Origin: Anastatus disparis | Taxonomy: Eukaryota > Arthropoda > Insecta > Hymenoptera > Eupelmidae | DNA length: 64,000 nucleotides | Assembly: GCA_017163975.1 (NCBI GenBank) | Contig: JAFFSR010000004.1 | Span: 8,432,001 to 8,496,000, forward strand | Direction: 5' to 3' | Part shown: positions 36,149 through 49,425 of the stretch, in pieces | How the letters are laid out: each line of letters opens with the position of its first letter | Position numbering within the stretch: the stretch's first letter is position 1 | The notes under the pieces: generated by a model | Database searches by the model: none | What the model saw: only the letters and a program-made list of their open reading frames with translations | Told to the model about the DNA's origin: nothing | Made by a program: the position numbers and the translations under genes

Positions 36149-37528
36149 ATGAAACCGAATTCATTTCTAAACAACAGTACCCAGTTTTACAACAGAATAA
36201 GTATAAATAAAAAATTGACAGATCAAATTGTCTCTGACACAAACACACCAAATGAAGAAGATCTAAGTTCACCTGAAGAACATTCTCTGGATAGTGATGA
36301 AGAGTATATTCCTAAGGGTGAAGAACGAACTGTTGAAAAGTTTGATCAAAAAAGTCTGAACGATTTATTTAGAAAGAGTGGTTTATCTAAGGAACAATCA
36401 GAGTTTATGGCTTCAGAGTTTAAGAGACGAAATATGTTGACAAAGGGTACTAAAGTATGTGCATATCGTAATCGAGAAGAGCGCTTTAGAAATTATTTCA
36501 AGAATGATTCTAATATGGTTTATTGCACGGACGTGAAAGGTCTTATTGATGAATTGAAACCCAACATATACAAACCTGAAAATTGGCGACTATTCATTGA
36601 TTCATCAAAGCGCAGCCTTAAAGCAGTACTCCTCAATATCACAAATAAATATGCTCCTATACCATTAGCACATTCAACAGTACTTAAAGAAGAGTATTCC
36701 AATCTTGAACTACTTTTAACGAAAATAAAATATAGAGAACATAAATGGCAAATATGTGGCGATTTAAAGATTTTATCTATGATACTTGGACAACAATCTG
36801 GATTTACGAAGTACCCATGTTATTTATGCATGTTTGATAGCAGAGATAGAGAAAAACACTATAAAAAGAAAATTTGGCCATCAAGAGAATCGTTTGAACC
36901 TGGAAAACAGAATGTTATAAAAGATCCACTCGTTAATCCTTCGAAAATTTTGATACCGCCTCTGCATATAAAGCTTGGATTGATAAAGCAATTAGTTAAA
37001 GCTTTGGACAAGGACGGTCAATGCTTCCAATATATAAGCAAAGTATTTCCCCATAAATCTGATGCTAAATTAAATGAAGGTATTTTTGATGGTCCTGAAA
37101 TCCGAACTTTATTTAGAGACGAAAACTTTGAACAAAGCATGACTGATGTTGAAAAGGCAGCATGGTTAAGTTTTAAAGAGGTATCGACGAAATTTTTGGG
37201 TAATGCCAAAGACACGAATTATAAAGCTATTGTGAAAAGAATGGTACGTAATTTTGAAAAATTGGGTTGTCTAATGAACTTAAAACTTCATTTTCTTGAT
37301 TCACACGTTGATCAGTTTCCTGAAAATAACGGAGACTTTAGTGAAGAGCATGGTGAACGATTTCACCAAGATTTAAAGGAGTTTGAACGTAGATTTCAAG
37401 GAAACTGGGGTATCAACATGTTAGCAGATTACTGCTGGATGATAAAAAAAGAGAAACAGCTGCGAAAAAGGACAAAAACGTGTCAGAAATCCACTACATC
37501 GGTCATTCGAAGAGAAACGTGTACGTAA
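36149..37528 (+). CDS. Transposase-like protein, right-arm copy (frameshifted C-terminus)
   Basis: 459 codons from an ATG at 36149. Acidic N-terminus to about residue 65. Then CGDLKIL at 203-209, a C-x2-C pair at 224-227 (KYPCYLC), HIKLGL at 283-288, HFLDSH at 381-386 and EHGERFHQD at 400-408. Asp205, Asp384 and Glu400 are candidates for an acidic catalytic triad, but this is inference. Compared with the left copy there are two extra A at 37446-37452, which shifts the frame after residue 433 and replaces the C-terminus. Its first 35 residues come from the unduplicated spacer, so this N-terminus may be accidental. Confidence 0.75.
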   Translation: MKPNSFLNNSTQFYNRISINKKLTDQIVSDTNTPNEEDLSSPEEHSLDSDEEYIPKGEERTVEKFDQKSLNDLFRKSGLSKEQSEFMASEFKRRNMLTKGTKVCAYRNREERFRNYFKNDSNMVYCTDVKGLIDELKPNIYKPENWRLFIDSSKRSLKAVLLNITNKYAPIPLAHSTVLKEEYSNLELLLTKIKYREHKWQICGDLKILSMILGQQSGFTKYPCYLCMFDSRDREKHYKKKIWPSRESFEPGKQNVIKDPLVNPSKILIPPLHIKLGLIKQLVKALDKDGQCFQYISKVFPHKSDAKLNEGIFDGPEIRTLFRDENFEQSMTDVEKAAWLSFKEVSTKFLGNAKDTNYKAIVKRMVRNFEKLGCLMNLKLHFLDSHVDQFPENNGDFSEEHGERFHQDLKEFERRFQGNWGINMLADYCWMIKKEKQLRKRTKTCQKSTTSVIRRETCT

Positions 37529-37553
37529 GCGTAAGCCAATTTAAAAAAACATC

Positions 37554-37591
<38 letters not shown>

Positions 37592-38605
37592 AACATAGAC
37601 AAAATGTTAAGTTTAACGTACACAATAGGCTAAGTTAATATCTTGAATTTACAGTCAATGCTGTGAAAGACTCTAAAATTAGTATTTCAGACGTAAAATT
37701 TTTAAAAAATCGATAAATTTACCATATACAGTTCTTGTCACCGCCCTCTAGAAGTAGTTTTTACACAATCTGACTTCAAATTCATGATCAGCAATCTGAA
37801 AAACCCCCAGGATAGTATTTCCAATGTTTATCGACTCTTCAAAAGACGCATGATTAAATTTTAATATTGTTTAAATCCATTTTAGGCAAAATTTCGACTT
37901 TTACCGATTTCCTCATCTTTTCAGCCCCATACAGAGGACTAGAATCGCGTTAAAAAAATTTGAAGGTATGGTTTCCCGTGTATTTTTTCCCGTAGAATTC
38001 GATTTTGAAGTCCAATTAACCATATCTCATGATTTGTTTTTTCTAGACTTGAAAAACCGCAAAAAAACCGTAAAAAATGAGGTTTTTTCAATAAAACTCT
38101 GAGAAAAGGTAGGAAAACCCTATATTTTTATTACAGATTCGGATTCAGCGTCGAAAAATACATGGGAATATGTATGTCCGGTCAAAAGTTCAGACATTTT
38201 TTTTCATTTTGTGGGCCTGTGTAATTATCGTCAGAATATTTTTTACAAAAACAAAAACTCAGATCTGAGAGGGTTAATATCAATTGAATTTATGTACAAA
38301 AATAGAATTCCAGTATTAAAATTATTAAATGTGCTGCTTTTGGTTTATTTATTATAATGTCACATACTTTCAAAAACAAATCTCCACGTTTATTAATAGA
38401 CAAACCCTTTATTTTAAGAATCTTTTACAGAGTGTTGTACCTGTATTTGAAACTATACTTCCCTGTTATTATTTGTAAATTCATTAAAATTAATTTATTC
38501 ATAATTATTTCTAATTTGTACCTTACTTTATTCCCATATTGATCTCAAGCCAGCCATAATTCTAAGTAACTATTGCTTTGCGTGTCATACATCATCCTTG
38601 CATAT

Positions 38606-39208
38606 TGGGAACTCACACGAAGGCGTAACCTATATATATAGTATACTAACATGGCGACTGAATTCCCCAGTACAAGCTGGGCTTATATGTAATGACATTA
38701 GTTTTTTAGTCTAAACATCATCACCGTGAAAAACATTTGTAAATACGCTAACACCAATCGTGCACAACGTAAATTTATACAAGGAGAAATGGTTTATCAG
38801 ACCCAATTCGAAATAAAATGTGAAATTAATAAGAAATATACATTCAACGGTGAGGTTAACGGTGTGCTTATTGCTTGCAGACGTCTACTTGTCCACGCTT
38901 CATACAAATCTATCTTCGCAGAGCTGTCAAATATATTCTGCTTGTTTACATAACCTCGATTTGTTCTCGGGAAGAGATGAAAACTAACATTTAAATTCTT
39001 GACTGCTGAAATTTCACGACCCCTTACTACACAATAATCTGTTGGAATTTTTTTCACGCATTTTGAACTTTTTTTATGACATTGTAATTAGTTTTCAATT
39101 AAAAACTAAAAATTAAACACCAATTGCTATGCTACTCAACGCAAAGTTGTGTATTAGATTATTTCACAGCCTTGCCACGAGAGGTCATCGCAAGTGTGTG
39201 AGTTCCCA
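38606..39208. mobile_element. Unit C-specific 603-bp TIR element
   Basis: The left end TGGGAACTCACAC and right end GTGTGAGTTCCCA are complements. AT flanks both ends, and units A, B and D show the empty site TTGCATATAGAGAG. The interior is not palindromic. The 75-codon plus frame (38726) and 86-codon minus frame (38797) overlap each other and neither resembles a transposase. Confidence 0.8.
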
Positions 39209-39589
39209 ATAGAGAGATCATCATCATGTAACTTGAATGAAATTCTCAATGGATAGATAGTAGGTCGACGTTACGGGACCTTCTATAATGTTATGGGATA
39301 TGCATTCTAAGCGACATAGGATTGCGTCAGAATCCATTTTCATTTGCGCTAGAGTGCTCTGCAACTCATTTCCGAGCCATGGGAGAAATTTTTTATTCGA
39401 ATTATAATAGTTAGGATTTCGATAGGATATTATATGAGGACTTGGTTTGAAGTTTAATGCGTTAAAAGTCTTGAGATCGTTCATTTTGGTGATCTTATTA
39501 GAGTTGAAAGGTATAAAAAGGATTTATAGAGTATATCGATTGCTGCAGTTCCTACAATTGACAAAAAGGAAATTCATTAATAATAAAAT

Positions 39590-41629
39590 ATTGTTTGAAC
39601 GTTGCATCAATCTAATTTTTATTTTTAAACGTTTTTCCAAAGATTTTAATAAATAATTATTTATTTAATAATATTAATTTATATGATTTTTAGTATATCC
39701 CAATAATACATAAATCTATATGCCCTCAGTTATAAACATATTTATTCATATATGAACATATATGATACATGATTATCCAAAAATATTAAAAGAATTGGTT
39801 CACAAAAAGCATATCTAATTATTCATGCTCATATGTTTTTATATGATCTTTCATACAATGAAGCAGATATGATAATTATATATAAACATATGTAACTCTT
39901 TTTCAGTCAGGTAGACATCGACATTTTTCTTTTTTTGAAATCGTACAAAAGGAACCTGAAAATTTTTGAAATAAACATGTGGAGTAGTTTAAAGCAGCTT
40001 GTTTCCATTCTCAAATTTAGGGCCTGAGTGATTATATACGCGTAATAGCGATTTAAAAATATTTTAGATTTTATTTCAAAAACAAAAAAAAAAATCGCAC
40101 AAAAAAATAGTTTTATAAATAATAAAATAGAATAAAATAATGTATCGAATTTTTATTTCTACTGCTTGATTATTATAATAAATCATTACAATTTTGATAT
40201 TTAAACTAATTTACAAATTGATCTTTGTAATAAATTGTCTGTGATTTGATAATTTCATACTTGATTTTTCCAACCATGGTTTTGAAACGACTATACTGAA
40301 GGTTGCAGTTTCGAACTGTGTTTCTTCTAAGTCGAAATCGTTTGAATCTCCATTATACTATTTGAATCTGTCCTAAAATTATTATAACATTTAGCAGTAG
40401 TTTTTGCAATAAGAAAAATAACATTTTATTTTTATTTTTTGAATTCGAATGAAATATATTTAATTTTAATATAAATTTTTCATACATCCAAAATCAGTTT
40501 TATGTGTATATTAAATAAAATTTAATATTTTAATTATATTATGGAAATTTGGAACATAATTTAAATTATGTATATATATATATAATTTATTGATTGTAAA
40601 ATAGAGCACTTTGTGCGCTTTGTAATATTTATTTTTAAGTTCATTATAATTCATTAAAATATTTCAATTTCTAATATAAAAATAAAGAAGTACAAAATTT
40701 CCGTGTAGCGGTCGTGCTTAATGAACGAATTTTAATAGTCATATTATACAATAATATTTCATAAATTATAATACAAAATATTAATTGTAGAAAAATTTTC
40801 GAAACAAATTAAATTAAATTTTATTTTTGGTATGTCAAAATGAAGTTACATATGTCTTATGAATTGAAGAACAAAATTATTTATTATAGTGATGGTAATA
40901 TCTCAATTAAATTATGATAATATTTAAATAATTCTAAGATAGCATTAATTAATTTTAAGAAAATTAATTAATTTCAATAATTGCAATCACGTTTTATTTT
41001 ATGATTAATTTATATATAAAGAAGTCATTATAGATGTTTCTTTTTTAATTTTTAATCTGAAATTTTTATTATTTTTCCTTTTAAAAAAAATACACGAATA
41101 TTTTTTTTATTATGATACTTAATGTGCATAACTCTTTCCTAGAAAGTCATTCTTGATTGAAAAAACCAATTTGACATTATCTGTTTTTAATAGTTATTCT
41201 AAGCAATAATTAGGATTTATCAGCATAAAATGATTTTTTGACACAGCGTGCGTGAAATTGTATTTAATGAAACGCAACCAAATTCTTGATTTGCGATTTT
41301 AAACACTCGGTGTCAAAAATTTTTTGTTTTAGTGCATATTAATTGCAAGGATATTTTTATAATTTAACGCACTAATATCGAAAAGTACTATTTTCTAGTT
41401 TTACAATTTTTTTTTTTTCATTTTACTCAAACTTTTGGCAAAAACTTTATAAGAGTATAATTTTGATAGAGCGAAACAATAAAATATCCGAATGATAGCA
41501 ATTTTATTCTAAATTTTTTTATGGATGAATTAAATATTAATTTTAAAGAAAAATGTACGGTATGAAGAAAATGTCTTTTATAATCTAAAACTTTTATTTT
41601 ATACTTCGTTTTAAATAATTAACTTTTTT
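39590..41629. repeat. Shared AT-rich unit tail, unit C
   Basis: Ortholog of the unit A tail. A small private insertion of about 40 bp lies at 39968-40006. The TTTTTGACAC hairpin is at about 41235-41321. No gene seen. Confidence 0.6.
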
Positions 41630-42116
41630 TTTAAATTTGTAGAAGTTAAATCATTTTCTGATTTCTAAAAGTATTGTCTTTTTATTTTAAAGAAGTTGAT
41701 GAAAATGGAGCCATTTAAAACAAAAAGTGGCGAAAACGACACCATTTGAAATCAATTATCGAAAAAGGCGCTAAAAAATTAAATAATAGCTTAAATAATA
41801 ACTTTTTTTAATTGGAATAAATAAACTTTCATAATTGACTAAATATTTGTGATTAAAAAAAATGAAGTCATTTGTTTTTTAAATAAATGATTTTGTTGAC
41901 ACAACAAATTTATTATTTAGATTAAATAATTGCCATTTAAATTAAAGAAATAAGAATTTGAGTAAACGGTTTTTTGATTTTGACTAAATAATTGATTTTA
42001 TTTACCAAAAATTTATGCAAATCAAATAAATACTTATTCAATTCAAATAAATAATAATTAAATATGTGTATTTATTTGAATCAAAAACATTTTTTTTACT
42101 TTATGTTAAAACTAAA

Positions 42117-45100
42117 TTACCTAAGAATAGGCTTTCTGTTACTATAGGGTCCTATGGAAGGTATTTCTTTCTTGGTTTTAATATCCATTGCTTTGCGTAA
42201 ATAGGACATGTCGTAAAAGCGTCTTGATATTATAAAAAGTAATGCAATTGTTAAGTTCCAGAAAAATTCTATCCCGGCTAACTTATACCATCCACGATTA
42301 TTTTGACAATAAAATATCTCGATTAATTTTTTAACAACAGATAATTGATGATTATTGTAAAGACAATTCATAGCGAGACCAACCCCTATAGCAATCATTG
42401 TCCCGAAAAATGAGTCAACAAAAGCATAGTTGATAACACACCTGAAATAAATTATCACAATTGATTCGAATAAAAAGCCTTATTATATTATTAAAAAATA
42501 ATTATTAGTTCATGGATGAAAACTTTCATTTTTTTCTTATAAATATTGAAGTTATTTGAATGAAAAGAAAAGAAGCATTAAAAATTTTGAACAGATATAT
42601 GACAATAATAATAAAAATAAAATAAAGAAAAAGATAAAGTATTGCATAATATATAATGAAAAACAAAAATAAAAAGAGAATTCTGAACACATTTAACTTT
42701 TGTTTTAGCATATGATTTTTTACAAGAATGTTGATATCCTTAGGCAAATATCACTGATATTAGCTTTGATATCGATCCTTTATATGAACTGGTTCCTACC
42801 CAGAAAAATAGCCTGCATCTTAGATGGATTGAAATTCAGGTCATTCTCTGATGCCCACTTCAAAACCGAATCAAACTCAACATTTATCAACTTAATCTCA
42901 TGTAAAAGATTAACAGGGCCAAAAGAATAATGAAGGAGAGAGAGAATGTATATATGAGAGTAAAAGAGTATACTGATACATGTATATGCGTGCAAGTGAG
43001 AGCGGCCTTAGTATACCCGAAACAGAAAAAAGGGCCTAAAAGAGCGAGTGAGTTCAGACTAAAGGGAGCTTGACCCGAATAAATATCATATATCTCTTAT
43101 TATAAAATTTTTTTTCATTATGTAATTCTAATATAAATATAAAAATAATATGCAAAGTATTATTTAAATTTTTCTCACCTGATTAAATTTATGGTAGAAA
43201 TGTCTTCCATTATCACCATATGTTTCTTTTTAGCAATCAACATCAGACCGGAAATCGTGAAAAATATAAGTAAAAATATTGCGCTCAAAGACATTATAAT
43301 TATAATAGTCAAATTTACTGAATCTAGAAATACAGAGAATCCCGTCGCAAGAAAAATCCCAGATAAAATTAGTCCAATACTAATTACTGGTACAATAATA
43401 GTTCGTAGAACCCTGAAAACGGAATCAAATAAAATGTTTATGTAATTCGTGTCTTTTGACTTTTTAAAAATTTATTTTATCACCTGGAATTATTTGCTGT
43501 TTCAAAATCTGTGTTTTTGAAGTCAAATTTATATTTTACCCACGGCAAAATAGATAAAATCGGCATATATGGAAGAAAAATTACTATTATTATAGATAAC
43601 ACAACTTCCGGCTTATCTGTTGGTACTTTTTTGATCTCAGGAAATATAAAATTCACAACCATGAAGGTTACAACTATTACTTGTGCACAGAGGTAAACTA
43701 CTGTAGTTAATCTAAGATAATTAAGAAATTTGTGACCAGTAAGTGCATAAAACAGAGTTAAATACGATGTTACAAATAATGAGAAATTTATATGGGAGTT
43801 ATTGCTCAAAAAAGGTAATAAATATTTAAAAATAAAAAATTTATCAACGTCTATTTCAGCTTCCTTGAAGTATTTAACTATTGCTTTTGCATCTATTTCT
43901 TCCAAGAATCGCTTAAGCGGATTTTCAAAGCCAGAATCATTTGGTTGTACGTTAACTAAAAAAAAACATTAACTTTAGCTTATTTCATAATTAATGTTAG
44001 AACAAAATTTATAATAAAATATAACTCACCATAAATAATTAATCCTAACCAAGTTAACGTTACACAAAAAAGAATAGTTATACATACAATACTGAATAAG
44101 TAACTTTTGAAGCCATTTTCAGTATATTTTATGGAATACTTTATGGGATTCTCTGTAGAATAGTTTGAGCTGTCTTCTACAGAATTCTGTTTTATTTTTA
44201 AAAATTTCTTCAAATCTGTAATAGAAATCATTTTATTTTAGGTGATATGATGATTTATATATAGTTAACAACATTGTAATTTCCCTAATTTTTAATATTT
44301 ATTCAAAATTTTTTCTAAATATCTGTATATTATGCTTTTTATTATTTAAAATGAAAGACTTTAATATATAAATACTTTAGAAAACTTTAGATTAAGCATC
44401 AAAATTTTGGAAAACTTTGATGTCAGTATTTCAAACTACTTTAATCATTGCATAAAATAAATCTTAAATTTAATACATATTTCTAAAATAATATAATATA
44501 TGCTATTTATTTTTGAAAATCATTTATTATGCATAAAAATATACAAATATTAATTATGTTAGTTTGGAAATTTAAAGTAATAACCACTTACAAGGAGAGC
44601 GTCAGGGTATTGGGTCGTCGATTTTGCTCAAATTTTGGGAGATGGTTTTGGATGGAGAAATATGATAAAAGCCAAAGTACTAGATCCTAAGGCTCAATAT
44701 TTCCCTCGTTACAGCCAATCAAAGAATGTCATTATAAAAGTTTCTAGATTTTCAAACGCTTATAATTTTTTAGCATTAATAGCAAGAAGCTTAAACTTTT
44801 TTTTGGATGAAAGCTGAGCTTTAATCCTTTTAAAATAGTAGTTATCGTACAGTAAGATATTATTTTTTTCAAAAATTATAAAACAATAAAGATTTGACCT
44901 AAAATTCCTTTTCATAACATTAATTAATAATAAATCATAAAATTTAGTCCAATTTTTAATGCTCTAAAACTTTTGAAAAGAATAATATTTTTATATGCTA
45001 TAACTACTATTTTAAATAAATTTGAGCACCGCTTTCATTCAAGCTTTTAACTATTGATGCTAAAGAAATATACGCGTTTTTAAAATCTAGTAACTTTTAT

Positions 45101-46386
45101 AAGGACAAAATTATCTTATCAGATTTGTGTGAAATCTTCAACCCAACATCCTGACCCTCTCCTTGTTAGTGGGCAGTCTTTTTTCTTCGTTGTCAAATGG
45201 CAAATATTATCAACATAAGCGGCTTTTGGTTGTCGAAAGAAAATGAAACTTGAAAGGCATTGTTTAAATTTTTAATGCTTCTTCAACCGAATTCTTGTTC
45301 TTTTAAGTCTAAAATAAAACTTTAGTCCAAACATAGGAATTACGTAGCATAAAAAATATGCATTTTAGAATAGGAACAAAAAGGAAATAAATATTTTTAA
45401 ATAAGTAAAATTAATGAAGTTTAACAATATATCAAGGTATAGCTGAAAACTTTCTTTTTGATGCAAAAGGATTCTTTTTAGTGTCCTGATACACGGCTAG
45501 ACGTTTTTAAATACAAGGCTTGAACAAAAAACATTTTCAGTTAAAAATCAATACCTTCTGATGTGATTAGTACACTGACCGAAAGGATTTCTAGCAGGGA
45601 AACGGATAGTGGACTTCATTAGGGTTTCTCCAGGCAAAGAGAAATCTACTAGATGCTAGTAGAATTATGCATTCTATACAAACGGCAGTTTTCACTAGCC
45701 TGCAGAGAAAATCTGACTGATTGTATTATCACTTATATAACGTGGCATTTCTTTACGTCCTTCTTTAGTTTGTTAAGATATATTATTAAATACTTCAAAT
45801 AGAAATTCGCTTGGATGTAGGAAAAATCCACTTGGGGATAGAATATTAAAAGCCCATGTAAAAATTAGATCGTCAAGCATTTTTCTACTAAACATGCTTG
45901 ACACCCGAAAGCAAGTAAATTTTATTATTTCCCCAAGTGGAAATATATTAGCGAGAATAACAAGAATACTTTGTACTACCGGCTAGTGGATTCCACTTGT
46001 CTCAAGAAATCATTTCTGTCGGTGTACTTCAATAACTATTTTTGTTATATATTTTAAGCTGAAATTTCAGTTTTAAATCATTTGGTATAATATACTGTAA
46101 ATTAAAAAATTAAGTTTCTGAGACTTCATGGCGGGTCTTTAATGATAGAAAAAACACGGATAATATTTTGTGCACAATACTTCTGTCACATTTAGGAATG
46201 TAAATTTTCCTTTTGGTGACCAGTATCAAAATTCATTAATGATGAAAATAACATGGAAACTTTTTATTTTTTTCAATACACATTTTACTGAACAAATATA
46301 AAAATGATCATGAATTAATTTTAAAATACTTTAAAATAAAATATGCTAATTTGTTTATTAAATACATCAAAACACTCACTTTCCAT
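42117..46386 (-). CDS. Multi-pass membrane protein, array copy D (5 exons)
   Basis: Exons in coding order: 46380-46386, 44030-44215, 43484-43955, 43179-43412, 42117-42441; total 1224 nt, 407 residues. Start exon ATG GAA A|GTGAGT. An in-frame ATG at 44229-44231 is an alternative start. It has the FYDMS insertion and ends in Arg instead of Gly. It is the most divergent copy in hydrophobic segment 5 (IGLILSGIFLATGFSVFL). Variable residues are Gln-Asn-Asn before the last segment and Trp at FFxNL. Intron 1 is 2164 nt with two MITEs. Function unknown. Confidence 0.72.
42780..42995 (-). mobile_element. LINE reverse-transcriptase remnant in the last intron of gene D
   Basis: Same fragment as in the other copies, with a few substitutions (ends GRNQFI). 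Confidence 0.6.
44584..45172. mobile_element. Foldback MITE, copy D
   Basis: Full-length ortholog of 13123-13686 with both CCACTTACAAGGAGAG and CTCTCCTTGTTAGTGG ends, 589 bp. Confidence 0.75.
45573..46024. mobile_element. CACTGACAG-type MITE, copy D
   Basis: Ortholog of 2814-3266, TA on both sides. Ends changed in parallel (CACTGACCGAAAGG, TCTGTCGGTG). Confidence 0.7.
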
Positions 46387-46735
46387 TGTATTGGGAGCGA
46401 ACGCTAGGTTTGTTTACAAAAAATCAACTGATCCAGTTAAAAAATCAGAGCAGCTTATTTCGATCTGTTCGCAGCAGTTCCTATTTTGACCATCTCATTT
46501 AATTTACTTTGTATTTCATGGCGCCACCTGAGGTCTTGACAAAGCGAATATAAAAAAGGAAACCATAGTAATACTACTACATAGAAAAAAAATTTTCTAT
46601 GAAAATAGACATAACACATATACACTTTAACGATTCACCCTCTCTCTACCGAAAATTTGTAGCTACACCTCTGTCTATATTTCGAGACATAAATAGCCAT
46701 AAGGAACTAAAGAGATCCTTTTAATGCTAGCTCAT
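46380..46735 (-). promoter_or_regulatory. Initiator exon and putative promoter block, gene D
   Basis: Equivalent of 3877-4230, with intact CAGGTGGCGCC on the minus strand at about 46519-46529 and a plus-strand TATAAAAAA near 46547. The following 46736-48330 is AT-rich and gene-free; it includes an inverted pair around AAGCACGAATTGAATGC (47435) and GCATTCAATTCGTGCTT (47651). Confidence 0.4.
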
Positions 46736-48330
46736 TGTTTTTTGAGCTTTAAAGAAAAGTTAACGAACTATAGACTTGTTGTAGACATAAGACCTTCATA
46801 CCAATATATTGATCGTTCACAGCCTTACGCATTTCTTTTTTCATGTAAATACAAAATTATAATTTTTACACCAAGTTTCGTCATCAAAAGCTTGAGTTTT
46901 GTCAATTGTGGTAGAACTGCGTAAGCTACAAGCAGTTTAAATTTCAGAGATAGTTTCGCTATTAAAATGAAATCGTTAATCTTCTTTTCCTTCCGTTTTT
47001 TTTGTAATAATTTATGATTTACGTAAATTTAACAAATGCACAGATGCATTTTTAACAAATTGGAAAACGATTTCCTCCATTCGAAAACACGCATTAAATA
47101 AATATTAATAATACTTAAAAATGTTAATTTAAACATTTTTAATTCAGTAGTTGTGTTTACTTTATTTAATTTTTGAGGATAGTTGCATTTAAAATTAAAA
47201 AAGTTTGAATATTTTCGTAAATAAAAACTCCCTTAGCTTGAGCAATAAAAGGCTACGTCGAAACTGCAGGATATGATTTTTTGATGAAAAAAAATGAACC
47301 CGTGGTTTTTTTTCTGTCGAGTAGGCCCCCTACACAAGGACATTTTTTTAAAAATAGGATGAATAAGAGCCTTCATAAGAACTTAAATAACCAAAGAACT
47401 AAGACTCTTACAAAAAACGCATAGAAGTTATAATAAAGCACGAATTGAATGCTTCAATTGAAGCTTTGTTGCATTAAAAAATCTTCAGTGGTTCAAAAGT
47501 TACAGGTGATTAAAATATGTTAATGAAATAACGTGAAAAATTGATCATATTTTATATGCTAAAAATATTAAGTAAATACGTGGTAATATTTAATTAAGAA
47601 TAACTTTCGAATAAGAAAAGTTTTTTTAATGTAACAAAGCTTAAATTAAAGCATTCAATTCGTGCTTCATTTTATGTTTTATGCATTTTTTTGTAAAACA
47701 AAAAAAAATTAGCACAAAAAAAGTATACTTTAAAATGAAATTAAAAATAAAATAATGTTAAAAGATAAATAAAAAAATATTTAAAAAAACAATCAAAAAA
47801 AAATCTAAAAGCAAAAAATAAAAATCTTCGTTTCAACGAAGATTTGAACCCTCGATTATTAGCATGATAACTATTAAACGCCTTATGAAAGCGTAAAAAA
47901 GATATACATGTGAGAGAGAGAAATAGAAATAGAACAAGAATAGAGTAGCAAACGGGAATTTTTAGCTCGTATCGAGAAAACATACAAAATTTTTTAGTAC
48001 TTTAAAATAAATCTCTTGAATAAAATAGAAAAAATATAAAAAATAAACTAAATAATGAACTTAGAGAATTTAATTAAAAAAAAAGAATATTATTCCAGGT
48101 TAAATTTGCTTTTTAACGGTTAATTTTTGTTCGTTTTTCTATGGTGAAATAATAAATTAGGAAACAAATTGTTTTTAATTTGTTTCTAAAAAAATAAAAA
48201 TAATATTAAAAAACTTCTGATATAAAAACATTATGTTTTTTAAATTAGCCACTTTAACATGATAAAAAATTAAAGATTGTATCAATTTAATTATTATTTT
48301 TATAAATTTTTCGTAAAAGCATTTTGAAAA

Positions 48331-48881
48331 ATACTATTTTCACCATACCCTGCCCGAAACTACGACTTTCGTCCCGGTGCAGAAAAAAAAAGTCATAGTT
48401 TCGGTCCGGGTGTGACGAAAAATAGTATACACTCCACGGGAGGTAAAATGGCGAGTCTATAGCACATATTTCCCACCCTCGCCTTCGATTCGAGATGGCA
48501 ATTATATGTGCTATGGACTAACTAGTACTTTACCTCCCTTGGTGTGTAATATACGATTAATAAAGAAAAGTAAATTTTTTTAACTTTTAGTTTTTTAAAA
48601 AATTTTTGCGGAATTCCATTATAATTAACAATAATATACAATAATAGTATATTACAAAATAAAAATAATAATAATATATTACACATCAAGGGAGGTAAAG
48701 TATTGGCGAGTCCATAGCACAAATAATTTCCACCTCGAGCCGAAGGCGAGGGTGACAAATGTCGTCATTTTACCTCCCGTGGAGTGTATACTATTTTTCG
48801 CCATGCCTGGGCCGAAACTATGACTTTTGTTTTTCGATGCCGGGATGAAAGTCGTAGTTTTGGTCAGGGTATGGCGAAAAA
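48331..48881. mobile_element. Foldback element, unit D
   Basis: Near-identical to 32441-32991 in unit C; both arms present. Confidence 0.7.
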
Positions 48882-49234
48882 AGAATTATTTCCGAATATT
48901 TTTAGATTTTTTTTATATGAGCAAAACTAATTGTATAAACAATGTACCCAACAAATTAATTTATTTGAAAGCAATGATTATTTGTATAACAGAATTATTT
49001 TATGAGTAATTGAATTAAAAATTATTTTAGTTTTAGAAAATGAATTTTTCCCTGCGAAAAATTAAATTTATTGAAAACAGTAAAATAAGATTATGTATTG
49101 ATCTAATATTTTATATTATAATATTCAAAAAAATTATATGAGTTTAAAAACAGTCTTTTAACAATAAAAGCTAAACACGTACATTTTCAGCTAAAACTCT
49201 TAAGTAACTCTAGACGAATCCTTACTTTTGAAGT

Positions 49235-49425
49235 CATCAGTGATTCACTCAATAGAGCGATGAATTTGCAATCCGCGGACCCGAGTCCGACTCCCGCTCT
49301 CGGCCGATTTATACAATTACCTCTGTATGTTACATGTGCTTTGTTCATAAACACACTAACGACCTCCGTCGCTAATTAGCATCAAAATGATAGCATAAAT
49401 ATAGCAACGTTAAATAAAATTAAAA
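49235..49425 (+). mobile_element. tRNA-derived SINE remnant, unit D
   Basis: Ortholog of the remnant at 7281, with the same tail (GTTACATGTGCTTTG, TAGCAACGTTAAAT). Confidence 0.6.

Larger units (their letters stand above)
33687..38221. mobile_element. 4.5 kb palindromic DNA transposon with two facing transposase-like genes
   Basis: Terminal repeats begin CACAGGCCCACAAAATG. TAA flanks both ends (33684-33686 and 38222-38224), and unit A shows the empty site TTATAATTATC. The arms, about 1965 bp each (33687-35650 and 36250-38221), are near-identical complements and each carries the same gene; the spacer of about 600 bp (35651-36249) is not repeated. The spacer includes a GC-richer stretch of unknown origin (35780-36000) and a (TA)n run (36030-36052). 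Differences between arms are a few small indels at homopolymers and the CT/GA run, so the inverted duplication is recent. Confidence 0.9.
25794..41629. repeat. Tandem segmental duplication, unit C
   Basis: Third unit, closest to unit A by shared MITE and by sequence of the gene. Private insertions: a mariner-type hairpin in the last intron, the 4.5 kb palindromic transposon and a 603-bp TIR element. Positions 25794-26283 are the AT-rich 3' flank of gene C, with no gene seen. Confidence 0.9.

Noticed and set aside
33687..38221. Integrated virus segment
   Set aside because: Target duplication, terminal repeats and the EHGERFHQD protein indicate a DNA transposon; no viral structural or replication gene was seen anywhere in the window.
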